A stretch of DNA of 64,000 bases from Novosphingobium sp. PhB165. Its GTDB lineage: Bacteria > Pseudomonadota > Alphaproteobacteria > Sphingomonadales > Sphingomonadaceae. The number at the start of each line of letters is the position of its first letter. Positions within the stretch are counted from its first letter, which is position 1. Under the pieces are notes generated by a model. That model ran no database searches. It was not told the origin of the DNA and saw only the letters and a program-made list of their open reading frames with translations. Of this stretch, positions 26,561 through 35,591 are shown in pieces. The translations under genes and the position numbers were made by a program. The stretch lies in contig NZ_SLVB01000002.1 of NCBI RefSeq assembly GCF_004341845.1, positions 620,001 through 684,000 of the forward strand. Direction: 5' to 3'.

Positions 26561-27484
26561 TCAGCTCTCGATACCGTGCGCCCAGGGCTGGCGCGCGAAA
26601 TGCTCGCGCAGAAATTCGAGCAGGACGCGCACCCGCGCCGGGCGCGCGCGGCCGGGCGGCGTCACCAGAAAGACCGGGCCCGACGGCGGCCGCCAGTCGG
26701 GCAACAGTTCCACCAGCGAGCCTTCTTCAAGCTGCTTCCAGACGTAGAACTCGGGCAGGATCGCCAGCCCGATCCCGGCGACGAGCGCGGGTATCATGGC
26801 GATCGGGTTGTTCACCCGGTAACAGCCGTCCATTCGCAGCGCGACCGCCTCATGCCCCTCCCGTTCGAACACCCAGTCCTGCCCCCATGAAACATGGGTC
26901 GGGATCACCGCCGGATAGCGCGCCAGTTCCGAAGGGTGCGCGGGCATGCCCCGCGCTTCGAGCAGCGCCGGCGCGCCGAGCAGCGGGCGCCGGAACGAAA
27001 ACAGACGGCTGGTCCTGAGGCTGGAATCCACGCCCGCGCCGACCTGTATTGCGGCATCGAACCCCTCCCCCACAAGATCGACATGGCTTTCGCGCAGCGT
27101 GAGATCGACACGCACTTCCGGGTAGGCCCTAAGGAACTCCGGCAGCGCACCGGCCAGCGCATCGGTGCCGAAGCCCGACATCGAGGCGAGCCGGATCGAT
27201 CCGCGCGGCACTGCCGCTTCCTCCAGAATATCGGCCTCAATCGCCGCTCCATCCGCAAGGATGCGCATCGCGCGCTCCAGCGACAGCCGCCCCGTCTCGG
27301 TAAGCGAGAGCTTGCGCGTGGTGCGGTGGAGCAGCGTGGTCCGCATCCGCTCCTCAAGCCGGGTCACGGTCTTGGAAACGGTGGTCTTGGCAAGGCCGAG
27401 TTCTTCGGCGGCGTGACTGAACGAACCCTTTTCCGCGACTTTCGCGAAGATGGCCCATGCCTCGAAATCCGGCAGATGCGGCAT
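26561..27484 (-). CDS. LysR family transcriptional regulator
   Basis: This 307-residue LysR regulator has the helix-turn-helix (residues 5-65: FEAWAIFAKVAEKGSFSHAA, LAKTTVSKTVTRLEERM) and an effector domain with VDLTLRESHVDLVGEGFDAA. It is of the broad CrgA/DsdC-like type that often stands next to quinone or azo reductases. It is divergent from azoR, and the shared 205-base gap contains an inverted repeat. Confidence 0.9.
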   Translation of the reverse strand: MPHLPDFEAWAIFAKVAEKGSFSHAAEELGLAKTTVSKTVTRLEERMRTTLLHRTTRKLSLTETGRLSLERAMRILADGAAIEADILEEAAVPRGSIRLASMSGFGTDALAGALPEFLRAYPEVRVDLTLRESHVDLVGEGFDAAIQVGAGVDSSLRTSRLFSFRRPLLGAPALLEARGMPAHPSELARYPAVIPTHVSWGQDWVFEREGHEAVALRMDGCYRVNNPIAMIPALVAGIGLAILPEFYVWKQLEEGSLVELLPDWRPPSGPVFLVTPPGRARPARVRVLLEFLREHFARQPWAHGIES

Positions 27485-27559
27485 GCGTGCCCCTTCACGC
27501 GATTGAACTCGGCAAGGCTAGCACAATGATCCGTCACGCGAAATCGCTCCGGGCCAGCC

Positions 27560-27583
27560 CTGTCTTCCAAACATAATGGACAG
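27560..27583. promoter_or_regulatory. Candidate LysR operator between lysR and azoR
   Basis: A nested inverted repeat lies in the divergent gap: outer arms CTGTC/GACAG (27560-27564, 27579-27583) and inner arms TCCA/TGGA around AACATAA. It fits the size of a LysR site and lies 76 bases from the LysR start and about 107 bases from azoR. Functional assignment is inference. Confidence 0.4.
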
Positions 27584-27689
27584 TGATTACGCATCAGGAA
27601 GGCAACAATCAGATGCCCATCAGCCCGCTAATCGGAATGTCGGCGGCAGGATATCTCAGGATCAACGAAACCGAACAGGGATTACCGCC

Positions 27690-28319
27690 ATGAACATTCT
27701 GCACATCGATTCGAGCATTCTGGGCGACGCTTCCGTTACCCGCCCGCTTGGCCGCCGCCTTGTCGAAAGGCTGCTTGCCGAGAACCCCGGCGCGAATGTG
27801 ACCTATCGCGATCTCGCCGCCGATCCGATCCCCCACCTGAGCGGCGCCTATCTGGCGGCCAAGAGCGGCGCGGCAACGGATGCCGACTTCACGGCTGAAA
27901 TCGCGCTTGGCGATGCCGTGATCGCCGAATTCCTTGCCGCTGACGCCATCGTCATTGCCTCCCCGATGTACAACTTCAGCATTTCCAGCCAGCTCAAGGC
28001 CTGGATCGACCGCGTGTGCCAGGCCGGCGTGACGTTCGGCTACACGGCGCAAGGCCCTGTGGGACTGGTCGCGGACAAGCCGGTCTACCTCGTTACCGGA
28101 CGCGGCAGCGCCTTCGTCCCCGGATCGCCGGTTGACGGCATGGATTTCCAGACGCCCTATCTCAAGGCCGTGCTCGGCTTCGTGGGCATCACGGATGTTA
28201 CCGTGGTCCACGCCGAAGGGCTGGCCCTCTCTCCCGATGCCCGCGGCACTGTCGTCGCCGCTGCCGAGGCCGCTATCGATACTCTCCCTCTCCCCGCGCA
28301 AGCGCTCGAACTTGCCTGA
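27690..28319 (+). CDS. azoR: FMN-dependent NADH:quinone/azo oxidoreductase AzoR
   Basis: This 209-residue flavodoxin-fold enzyme reduces quinones and azo bonds with NADH. The FMN site is in SPMYNFSISSQLKAWIDR and the second loop is VTGRGSAF. It begins MNILHIDSSILGDASVT, the typical AcpD/AzoR start. The ATG at 27690 is certain; the upstream frame back to 27576 is leader. The divergent LysR gene and the following SDR gene (25 bases) suggest a small redox-stress operon. Confidence 0.92.
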   Translation: MNILHIDSSILGDASVTRPLGRRLVERLLAENPGANVTYRDLAADPIPHLSGAYLAAKSGAATDADFTAEIALGDAVIAEFLAADAIVIASPMYNFSISSQLKAWIDRVCQAGVTFGYTAQGPVGLVADKPVYLVTGRGSAFVPGSPVDGMDFQTPYLKAVLGFVGITDVTVVHAEGLALSPDARGTVVAAAEAAIDTLPLPAQALELA

Positions 28320-28344
28320 TCTCCATTCGAAAGGAACCGAACTC

Positions 28345-29058
28345 ATGACTCGCTTCACCAACAAGAAAGCCCTCGTCATCGGCGGTAGCCGCGGTATCGG
28401 TGCCGCTGTCGTCAGGAGACTGGCCGAGGAAGGCGCCTCCGTCACCTTCACCTACGCCGGTTCGAAGGACGCAGCCGAAGCCCTTGCCACAGAGACCGGC
28501 GCGACCGCCGTGCGCTCCGACGCAGCGGATCGCGACGCGGTGATCGCTACCGTGCGTGAAGCCGGGCCACTCGACGTGCTGGTCGTCAGCGCAGGCGTGC
28601 TGGTTATCGGCGATGCGCTCGAACTCGATCCCGACGCCATCGACCGGATGATCGACGTGAACGTGCGTGCGCCCTACTTCGCCTCGGTCGAAGCGGCGCG
28701 CACAATGCCCGAAGGCGGCCGGATCGTGGTGATCGGCTCCACCAACGGCGACCGCATGCCTTTCGCGGGCGGAGCGGCCTATGCGCTCACCAAGTCGGCC
28801 ATGCAGGGCATGGCGCGCGGCCTTGCCCGCGATCTTGGCCCGCGCGGCATCACCGTCAACGTGGTGCAGCCCGGCCCGGTCGATACCGATATGAACCCGG
28901 CGAACGGGCCGATGGCGGACGGCATGCACAGCTTCATGGCGATTGCCCGCCACGGCCAGCCCGATGAAGTCGCCAGCCTCGTCGCCTGGCTGGCGAGCGC
29001 GGAAGCCGGCTTCGTTACCGCCGGTCTCTACGCCATCGACGGCGGCTTCGCCGCCTGA
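28345..29058 (+). CDS. bdcA: BdcA-like short-chain dehydrogenase
   Basis: This 237-residue SDR closely follows E. coli BdcA in length and sequence: GGSRGIGAAVVRR, VTFTYAGSKDAAEALA, NGDRMPFAGGAAYA, RDLGPRGITVNVVQPGPVDT. The NAD(P) motif (residues 13-19) and catalytic Y-x-x-x-K (YALTK) are intact. BdcA is reported to bind cyclic di-GMP and promote biofilm dispersal in E. coli; whether this copy does is inference. It follows azoR at 25 bases and is probably in its operon. ATG 28345 follows AAGGA. Confidence 0.85.
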   Translation: MTRFTNKKALVIGGSRGIGAAVVRRLAEEGASVTFTYAGSKDAAEALATETGATAVRSDAADRDAVIATVREAGPLDVLVVSAGVLVIGDALELDPDAIDRMIDVNVRAPYFASVEAARTMPEGGRIVVIGSTNGDRMPFAGGAAYALTKSAMQGMARGLARDLGPRGITVNVVQPGPVDTDMNPANGPMADGMHSFMAIARHGQPDEVASLVAWLASAEAGFVTAGLYAIDGGFAA

Positions 29059-29074
29059 TCCTTATCCCGCGCGT

Positions 29075-30403
29075 TCAGACCGAACGAAATCGCAGCGTGA
29101 AGATCACGCCGTTCGGGACGTTCGCGCGGGATTCCAGTTTCCCGCCCACCTTGCGCATCAATTCGCTGGCGATCGCGAGACCCAATCCGGAACTGCGCGA
29201 AAGATCCCGCCGAGCCGCCTCGAAACGCGCGAATATCTGCGGATCGTAAGTGGGAAGCCCGGGCCCTGTGTCGGCCACATGGACTTCCGATCCCGGCCCC
29301 ACGGCAACCGTGACGCGGGTGCCGGGCAGCGTATGTTTCGCAGCATTTTCCAGCAGCGAATCCAGCACCCGGCCGACCAGATACTCCGAAGCGAAGACCT
29401 CCATGCGCGGCAAGCCGACGATCTCGACGACTTGCCCTTTCGCCATCAGCAGCGGCACGATGGCGGCCACGCGGTCTTCCACGACCGAGCGCAGTTCGAC
29501 CATTTCCTCCGGATCGCAGGCCATCGCATCCACTTCCGCCACCAGCAGCAGGCGCTCGACAATCGCTTCGACGACATCGATCTGGCGAAGCATCCGCATC
29601 TGCACTTCGGACGGCCCGCCCTGCCCCGCCAGCAGGCGCAGAATGGCCAGCGGCGTGCGCAGTTCGTGCGCTGCATCCGCCGCGAATTCCCGCTCGATCC
29701 GATAGGCATCCTCCACCCGGTCGAGCGCGGCATTGAAGGCGCGCAGCAGCGGAAGCACTTCCTCCGGCATGCCTTCGGTATCGACGCGCTGCTGCAACTG
29801 GTGGGGAAAGACCTGCTCCACCTCGCGCGAGGCGCGCTTCACCGGCGCCAGCGATTGCCGCACGATGTAAGTGTCCACCGTCAGCAGCCCGACCAGGAAA
29901 ATCGCCAGAAGCCCGCCGCCAACCATCACGATCTGGGCGCGCAGGTCGTCGAAGATCACGTCGGGGTGATCGAGGTTCTGGACGATCACCAGCCAGCTTC
30001 CCGGCTCGCGGACAAGCGGCATGCTGATGCCCGAATAGATCTTCGAACCGCGCACACGCCTGAAGTAGGTGACGTCCGGCCGGGTCGGCACGGCCAGCGA
30101 GGGCGAGGACTTCAGGTTGTCCACGGCGATGCGGCGCCCCCGGTCCTCGACCCAGAAGCTGAAGCTGCTGCCCCCGCCGCGCAGGGCCACGGCCGCCTCT
30201 TCCGAGATCGTCCAGCCTTTCGAATGGCGCTCCAGCCCCGCCTGCATCTTCTGCGCATATTCGTCGAGGACTTGCCGCTGGAGCCGGTCTCCCGTGCTGT
30301 CGATCAGCAGCCACGCGCCCAATGCGGCGAACACGGCCGTAATCAGCGTGGCGGCAGCGTGAAGGACGAGAATCCGGCGCAGGACGGAAGGTGTGCGCAT
30401 CAT
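29075..30403 (-). CDS. Sensor histidine kinase (QseC/TctE type)
   Basis: This 442-residue membrane kinase has two transmembrane segments (about 12-34 and 160-182) flanking a periplasmic domain. His 246 lies in DAAHELRTPLAILRLLAG, the N box is LLENAAKHT and the ATP motifs are ADTGPGLP and SSGLGLAIASELM. Its start ATG overlaps the stop of the response-regulator gene (ATGA), so the two are one operon. The order regulator-kinase resembles QseBC/TctDE. Confidence 0.92.
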   Translation of the reverse strand: MMRTPSVLRRILVLHAAATLITAVFAALGAWLLIDSTGDRLQRQVLDEYAQKMQAGLERHSKGWTISEEAAVALRGGGSSFSFWVEDRGRRIAVDNLKSSPSLAVPTRPDVTYFRRVRGSKIYSGISMPLVREPGSWLVIVQNLDHPDVIFDDLRAQIVMVGGGLLAIFLVGLLTVDTYIVRQSLAPVKRASREVEQVFPHQLQQRVDTEGMPEEVLPLLRAFNAALDRVEDAYRIEREFAADAAHELRTPLAILRLLAGQGGPSEVQMRMLRQIDVVEAIVERLLLVAEVDAMACDPEEMVELRSVVEDRVAAIVPLLMAKGQVVEIVGLPRMEVFASEYLVGRVLDSLLENAAKHTLPGTRVTVAVGPGSEVHVADTGPGLPTYDPQIFARFEAARRDLSRSSGLGLAIASELMRKVGGKLESRANVPNGVIFTLRFRSV

Positions 30404-31080
30404 TTCTCCTGCGCGGACCGCAGCAGATATCCCAGCCCGCGCACGGTCACGATCTCGGCGCCGACGTCCAGCGACATCAGGCGCTTGCGCAGCCGGTGCA
30501 CGCTCACTTCGGCGGCGTTGGAGGAAAATTCCTCGCCAAGGCCGAAGAACGCCGACTCGATCTGCGATTTGCGCACCACTTTGTCCCGGTGGCGCATCAG
30601 GAGATCCAGAAGCTGCACTTCGCGCGGGGCCAGCACGATCGTGGTATCGTCCACACGCAGGGTCTGCGAGGCGACATCGTACCGAAGCTGGCCACAGGCG
30701 ATCGCGCCGCCCTGATCGCCCGTGGCCCGCCGCAAGAGCGCAGCGACGCGGGCGATCAGTTCCTCGGCAGCAAAGGGCTTCGGCAGATAATCGTCCGCTC
30801 CGGCATTGAGCCCGGCCACCCGGTCCGCAATGGCCGATCGCGCCGTCAGCACCAGCACCGGCAGGAAGTGCCCCGCCGCACGCAACTGGCGCAGCAGGAC
30901 GATGCCATCCTCGTCCGGAAGGCCGAGATCGAGCAGCATGGCCGCATGATGTCCCGTTTCCACGAAGGCGCGCGCCTCATCGGCTGTAGAAACGATGTCG
31001 TTGGGAAACCCCGCCTCGGCCAAATGGAGGCCGATAAGCTCTGCCAGTTCCGGATTGTCCTCGACGATCAGCAGCCGCAT
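30400..31080 (-). CDS. OmpR-family response regulator
   Basis: This 226-residue regulator has a receiver domain (phospho-acceptor Asp about 52 in LLDLGLPDEDG, switch Lys in DDYLPKPF) and a winged-helix DNA-binding domain ending VHRLRKRLMSLDVGAEIVTVRGLGYLL. It is the partner of the coupled kinase gene. Its upstream region has a large hairpin at 31145-31184. Confidence 0.94.
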   Translation of the reverse strand: MRLLIVEDNPELAELIGLHLAEAGFPNDIVSTADEARAFVETGHHAAMLLDLGLPDEDGIVLLRQLRAAGHFLPVLVLTARSAIADRVAGLNAGADDYLPKPFAAEELIARVAALLRRATGDQGGAIACGQLRYDVASQTLRVDDTTIVLAPREVQLLDLLMRHRDKVVRKSQIESAFFGLGEEFSSNAAEVSVHRLRKRLMSLDVGAEIVTVRGLGYLLRSAQEK

Positions 31081-31475
31081 GCCCCGCCCCCCGCAAGGCT
31101 TCGGGCATCCCGGCCGGAGCCGCCATGCCGTTGCCGTGGTTGCTCAGAGCGTAATCCGTTCGTTCCGAACCGGATTGCGCTCTGTTTATCGTTTGTTTGG
31201 CGCATTTTCCGAGTCGTCAGGTGATCCCACCTGACTTGAAAATGCTCAAACGTCTTTCATGCTGCGGCGATGCGGGAACCGCATGCGACCGGCACGCCAC
31301 ACTGCACCAATGTGACACAATACGGCAAGCGCAACATCATCTTATCCGGCTGTGCTTGTAAGGTCGCCGTAAGCCGGGACGAGACATAGTAAACAGGCAA
31401 GTCATCATTGGAATATTCCGTTCCGATCTTGCAAGGCGAATGTCCCGGCGCCTGGCGCCATTGGCTGGGGGTAGC
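31081..31475. other. Intergenic region with a 40-base imperfect palindrome
   Basis: This 395-base divergent gap contains a long imperfect palindrome at 31145-31184: CAGAGCGTAATCCG pairs with CGGATTGCGCTCTG (one G-T position) around a 12-base centre. It is followed by a T-rich stretch (TTTATCGTTTGTTTGG). It resembles a dispersed intergenic hairpin element rather than a protein site and could serve as a terminator or mRNA end. Nothing else in the gap is recognisable. Confidence 0.55.
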
Positions 31476-31793
31476 ATGACCCACGAGCTTATTTCTACGA
31501 CGTGTGTATCTGCGGGTGACGGCTTCTACGTGTCACCGAATTTGCATGGACGAGGACGAGAATCTCCCGCACCGGAAATGATGGATCAGGTCATCGCCTG
31601 GCGCATCGATACTTTCCGCATCGCGGGCGACGAAGTGCCGATCTCGACGATCTGGCCGATCACCATCAACGGCTCCGTCGACACCACCGAGTTCTTCATC
31701 CTGCGACCTGACGGCAATATCGAATATCCCGACGGTGCATCGCCTTGTACCGGCAAATCCTCGCTGCATCTGGTTAACAGCGAAATCCATTAG
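31476..31793 (+). CDS. Small hypothetical protein
   Basis: This 105-residue protein has no signal peptide or transmembrane segment. Its core reads as alternating beta strands (ISTIWPITINGSVDTTEFF, ILRPDGNIEYPDG). I do not recognise it. ATG 31476 has a weak GGGGGTAG upstream; GTG/ATG starts further up belong to the intergenic region. It lies 143 bases in front of the LuxR-type regulator gene and on the same strand. Confidence 0.6.
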   Translation: MTHELISTTCVSAGDGFYVSPNLHGRGRESPAPEMMDQVIAWRIDTFRIAGDEVPISTIWPITINGSVDTTEFFILRPDGNIEYPDGASPCTGKSSLHLVNSEIH

Positions 31794-31936
31794 ATCGACG
31801 CGGTTGTTCACCGAAATCCCCCCAGCGCTCCGCCGTCCGTTTCGCCGCCTGAAAAGCGGCCGCAGTCCCTTTCCGCCGGGCACGACGGCCCCGGCAAACT
31901 TTCGAGGTTGAACGCCGCAAGCAAGGAGCATCCACC

Positions 31937-32647
31937 ATGTCCATCACGATGTTCGTCGCGATGAAGAACTCACTCGCGCAGGAAGGAATGTGCCGGATCC
32001 TGGCCGATTCCGCCCTTGGAACCGCCGAGCCCCTGCGCAGTCTGGCCGCTCTCGCTCCCGCGCTGGCAGGGCGCCATGAAGAGGCCATTCTGGTCATCGA
32101 CAGGTCGATTTGCGGCGCCGACGGTGCGGCCACGCTGGGCAACCTGCTGCTGCGCTATCCGCGGCTCCGCATCGTCGTACTGGTCGAATCTTTCGAATTC
32201 TCGGAAATGGCGGCGCTCTACATGGCGGGCGCGCATGCCTACTTCCTGATCGACTCGCCCTGCCAGTCGCTGGTTTCGATGATGCAGATGGTGGCAATCG
32301 GACAGCGGGTGGCCCCGCCCGAGATCATCGACATGGTCGACAACATGCTGGTCGTCACAAGCCGGGGGGCGCCGCAGAGTGCGAGCGTGGAGGACTACAA
32401 GTTCAACACCCGCGAACTCGATGTCCTCGCCAGCCTGCGCAACGGCTTGCAGAACAAGACGATCGCCTACGACCTCAATGTCACCGAAGCCGCGATCAAG
32501 GCGACCGTGAAGTCGATCCTGACCAAGCTGGGCGCGCGGAACCGGACTCAGGCCGCCGTCATGGCGCGCGAGATGTCGCTGTGCGAACCCCGCCCTCGCT
32601 ACGAGATGTCCGGCGAAAACCTCCCCCGCGCCCGCAGCAGCCACTGA
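31937..32647 (+). CDS. LuxR-type regulator with receiver-like domain
   Basis: This 236-residue protein has a C-terminal LuxR helix-turn-helix (about residues 157-215: LDVLASLRNGLQNKTIAYDL, IKATVKSILTKLGARNRTQA). Its N-terminal receiver-like domain keeps one Asp at the end of the third strand (VIDRS) but lacks the usual N-terminal acidic pair, so ordinary phosphorylation is doubtful. It is convergent, 15 bases away, with the flippase operon, which it may control; that is inference. Confidence 0.82.
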   Translation: MSITMFVAMKNSLAQEGMCRILADSALGTAEPLRSLAALAPALAGRHEEAILVIDRSICGADGAATLGNLLLRYPRLRIVVLVESFEFSEMAALYMAGAHAYFLIDSPCQSLVSMMQMVAIGQRVAPPEIIDMVDNMLVVTSRGAPQSASVEDYKFNTRELDVLASLRNGLQNKTIAYDLNVTEAAIKATVKSILTKLGARNRTQAAVMAREMSLCEPRPRYEMSGENLPRARSSH

Positions 32648-32662
32648 CGCAGGGCGCGCCGG

Positions 32663-33499
32663 TCAGGCCGCCACGAAGGGATTGCGCGCCACCAGTGTTC
32701 GCAGACGGTCGGCAAGATCGCCGGGAATAGCGACGCTGTCGCGGTGATAGTTCCGCTGCCCGGCTCCGGCCTGCTCCACCAGATCGTCATGCATGCCGCC
32801 CATCAGCCCGTTGATCGCGCTGAGGAAGCGGGACATGCGGTAGACCTGCTCATCGGGCTGAAGCGTGCGCATCACGTCATAGAACGAGACCTGACGGCTC
32901 ACGACCTTGCGCATCATGTGAAATTGATGGCCGCTAAGCGAACCGCTTTCCAGCCAGCGCTTCAGCCGGTGGAATTCCTCGCGCCGGAAGGCAAGGAACC
33001 CGGCGGAGGTGTCGAGTTCTACCGTCTCGACTTCGCGGCGCACCGCCATCCATAGCGGCCGCGACAGCATCAGGCGCAGCATCAGGCCATAGCCCAATAC
33101 CGCCATGCGCCGCCGGTTGCGGAAGGCATCCTGAAGATGCCCCATGACTGCAACGGTCCAGCGGAACAGCCGCGGCGCCTTGTGCCGTTTGCCGTGGAGC
33201 ACCAGCGCAAAGCGCAGTTGCTTGTAGGCAGCCCGGATATTCTTGTAGCGCACCCGCGCGTCCGGCGGCAGGTCGCCGGAAACGATCAGCGTATGGGCCA
33301 GCGCGCGCATCTGCACCGGGTCCGCGTTTTCGCTCCAGAACTGCATGCACAGATCCAGACAGCGGCGCATTTCCTCCTCGCTACAGGCGATCGGGATCGG
33401 ATTGGGAAGGCTGACGACGGGGTCGACCACGTCGTTCACCTCGACCGCTTGAAACAGCGCATCCAGCGTCTCTGCCGGGAAAGTCCGGCCCCCGTTCAC
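32663..33499 (-). CDS. Unknown protein coupled to the Wzx flippase
   Basis: This 278-residue protein is rich in Arg, Leu and Met, predicted mostly helical, with no signal peptide and at most one weak hydrophobic patch (about 145-165, AVLGYGLMLRLMLSRPLWMA). I do not recognise a domain. Its GTG start overlaps the flippase stop (GTGA), so translation is coupled, and it is the last gene of the kinase-kinase-flippase unit. A role in polysaccharide assembly is inferred only from this position. Confidence 0.7.
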   Translation of the reverse strand: MNGGRTFPAETLDALFQAVEVNDVVDPVVSLPNPIPIACSEEEMRRCLDLCMQFWSENADPVQMRALAHTLIVSGDLPPDARVRYKNIRAAYKQLRFALVLHGKRHKAPRLFRWTVAVMGHLQDAFRNRRRMAVLGYGLMLRLMLSRPLWMAVRREVETVELDTSAGFLAFRREEFHRLKRWLESGSLSGHQFHMMRKVVSRQVSFYDVMRTLQPDEQVYRMSRFLSAINGLMGGMHDDLVEQAGAGQRNYHRDSVAIPGDLADRLRTLVARNPFVAA

Positions 33500-34845
33500 G
33501 CCCGCGCTCCGCCTGTCATCACGTAGACCAGTTTCTGCCGCTCACGATATGCCCAGAGCGTGGGTACCAGCATGAACAGCGCCTTGAGCGAAACGCCCGC
33601 GACATAGGCCAGGCCCGCGCCGGTCAATCCATAGAAATGGATCAGAACGAACAGCAGCAGCGCATAACCGGCGGCCGCCGTGCCTTCCGCCACCAGTGCC
33701 GAGCGCTGGCGCCCGGCCATGTAGAGCAGCGATTCCAGCGGGAAGCTTGCCATCGTGACGATCAGCGACGCGGTCATGAGCTGGAGCAGGTCGTAAGCCT
33801 CGACATAGCGCTTGCCGAACACCAGGCCGATGACCGGCTCTCCGCCGATGATGACCACCAGCAGGATCAGCGCGCCGATCGCGCCGGACATTACGGCGCT
33901 GCGAATGGCCAGCTGCCACGGGTGGCGACTGGTCGGATCGAGCCGCATGATTTCCGGATAGAAGCTGCGGGACATGAGGTCTGCCGGCTTGCTGGCAGAA
34001 TCGAAGAACGTGGCGGCAATCTTGAACAGGCCCGCGCTCGTCGGGCCCAGCATGGCGCCGACGATCAGGTTGCTGACCGGGCCCCAGGCGGCCCAGATCG
34101 AATGGGCGATATTGGTCGTCCACACGAAGTCCCAGGCGGCCGACAGCCGCCGTCCCGGCCCAAGCAGGCCCGGACGCAGCGCGCCCCGGATTTCCCGGCG
34201 GCGCAGTTCCTGCACCGACATCGCCCAGAGGCACAAGTCGCCCGCAAGGTCCGCGATGTACCAGGTGAGCACGAAGCCGACGAAACCGAAGTTCCCGAAA
34301 TAGGAAATGGCGCCCCCAAGGGCGCGCAAAGCCGGCGTGACGAGCTGCTGGAGGGCGATCTGGTCGAACCGGTCCAGCACGCGCAGGATGCCGGACGGGG
34401 TGGCCGCCGTCATCGTCGGGATCAGCGTGCAATAGAGCATCGCCAGCCGCACATCCTCGGCCGGGATGTCGAACCAGTTGGCCAGGAATGGCAACAGGAT
34501 CAGGCCCCCGGCCAGCCCCACCAGACCGCTGGCGAGGTCGAGCCCGAAGGCGAAACCGGTCACGTCGCGCAGTTCGTCAAGGTCGCCCCGGCCCAGTGCC
34601 GGGGTGCCGTAGCGGACGATGAATTGCCAGGTCTGGAACTTGACCAGCGCGCCCACGCCGTTGGCGTAGGAATGGATGATGACGAGCGTACCGAACAAGG
34701 CCGGGCTCATGCCGCGCCCGGCGCAGGCCAGCGCGATCAGGCCCAGCAGCGCGGCGATCAGCTTGGTCGAGCCGAGATAGGACGCATTGCGCAGGATCGT
34801 GCGGAACACGCCGTCCGAAAACCAGTGTTTCACGGCCTTCATCAC
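33496..34845 (-). CDS. Wzx-like polysaccharide flippase (MATE/MVF-type)
   Basis: This 449-residue protein has about 12 hydrophobic segments and the features of oligosaccharide flippases: an N-terminal IRNASYLGSTKLIAALLGL-like stretch, SYANGVGALVKFQTWQFIVR, a middle GAMLGPTSAGLFKIA, and GLTGAGLAYVAG near the end. It should move lipid-linked repeat units across the inner membrane. Its start overlaps the kinase gene by 4 bases. It could serve the 2-16 kb cluster, which has no flippase in view. Confidence 0.87.
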   Translation of the reverse strand: MMKAVKHWFSDGVFRTILRNASYLGSTKLIAALLGLIALACAGRGMSPALFGTLVIIHSYANGVGALVKFQTWQFIVRYGTPALGRGDLDELRDVTGFAFGLDLASGLVGLAGGLILLPFLANWFDIPAEDVRLAMLYCTLIPTMTAATPSGILRVLDRFDQIALQQLVTPALRALGGAISYFGNFGFVGFVLTWYIADLAGDLCLWAMSVQELRRREIRGALRPGLLGPGRRLSAAWDFVWTTNIAHSIWAAWGPVSNLIVGAMLGPTSAGLFKIAATFFDSASKPADLMSRSFYPEIMRLDPTSRHPWQLAIRSAVMSGAIGALILLVVIIGGEPVIGLVFGKRYVEAYDLLQLMTASLIVTMASFPLESLLYMAGRQRSALVAEGTAAAGYALLLFVLIHFYGLTGAGLAYVAGVSLKALFMLVPTLWAYRERQKLVYVMTGGARA

Positions 34846-35555
34846 GCGGCCTTTCGTGCCGGGGCCGCGCCCATGGCGGCAAGCCGCTCGGCAATCGCTG
34901 CCTTCGCCTCTGCGAGCACTTGCTCAAGCGGGGCTTCGGCATCGATCTCCACGATCGGCGCGCCTTCGAAAGTCAGGCGCGGCACGTCGGCGATCTTGCG
35001 CGCGAGCGACGACAAACGGTGGTCGGGCTTGCGCGCCACCGCCACGTCGAGCGAGACGTTGAGTCGCAGCACAAGATCGGGACGGGTCGCCACCATGGCC
35101 TCATACTGCCGCCGCTCGGACCGGGCGAGCACGCCGACAAGGCCCTTGGCTCCGGCATGGGCAAGGCCCAGCCCGTCCATCGGGCCGGGTATACCCACTT
35201 GCGGGAAACGGTCCGCGATGATCGCGTAGCCATCGCGGCGGGCGCGCATCATGCGGCGGAAACGGCGCACGCGCCGCATCGAGAACAGATAGATCACCAG
35301 CGCGGCGCCCAGCCCCGGCCCCTTGTCGGTCTGTGCCTTCTGCGCCTTGGCATGGATCGATTTGTCGAGCTTGCCGCCCAGCAGCGGCAGGCGGCCGATG
35401 GCGCGGCCGATATTGCCGGACTGCTTGCCCAGATGGCAGATCCGCGCAGGTCGCTGCTCGTCGAGCCAGGCACGAAGCGCCTCGGTCACGGTCGATTTGC
35501 CGGAACCGTCGCAACCGACGACAGCAATGAGGGGCGGAAGGGAAGCAGAATTCAT
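34842..35555 (-). CDS. Thymidylate-kinase-like P-loop protein
   Basis: This 237-residue protein has a thymidylate-kinase-type P-loop, VGCDGSGKST (residues 13-22), a DRF motif in IIADRFPQVGIPG corresponding to the kinase DRY/DRX motif, and RPDLVLRLNVS. The body between is basic. It is not the housekeeping Tmk: sequence and context differ. The neighbouring gene is a clear paralogue. It overlaps the flippase start by 4 bases. Phosphorylation of a sugar or lipid precursor is possible but unproven. Confidence 0.75.
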   Translation of the reverse strand: MNSASLPPLIAVVGCDGSGKSTVTEALRAWLDEQRPARICHLGKQSGNIGRAIGRLPLLGGKLDKSIHAKAQKAQTDKGPGLGAALVIYLFSMRRVRRFRRMMRARRDGYAIIADRFPQVGIPGPMDGLGLAHAGAKGLVGVLARSERRQYEAMVATRPDLVLRLNVSLDVAVARKPDHRLSSLARKIADVPRLTFEGAPIVEIDAEAPLEQVLAEAKAAIAERLAAMGAAPARKAA

Positions 35556-35591
35556 CGTCGGGCCCGAATTAGGAAAGCGAGTTGGTATGCG

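Noticed and set aside
28943..30715. A 590-codon plus-strand frame
   Set aside because: It is antisense to the kinase/regulator operon and shows only Arg/Pro/His-rich shadow sequence.
34842..35555. Housekeeping thymidylate kinase (tmk)
   Set aside because: It is duplicated in tandem, coupled to a flippase gene and divergent from typical Tmk outside the P-loop and DRF motif.
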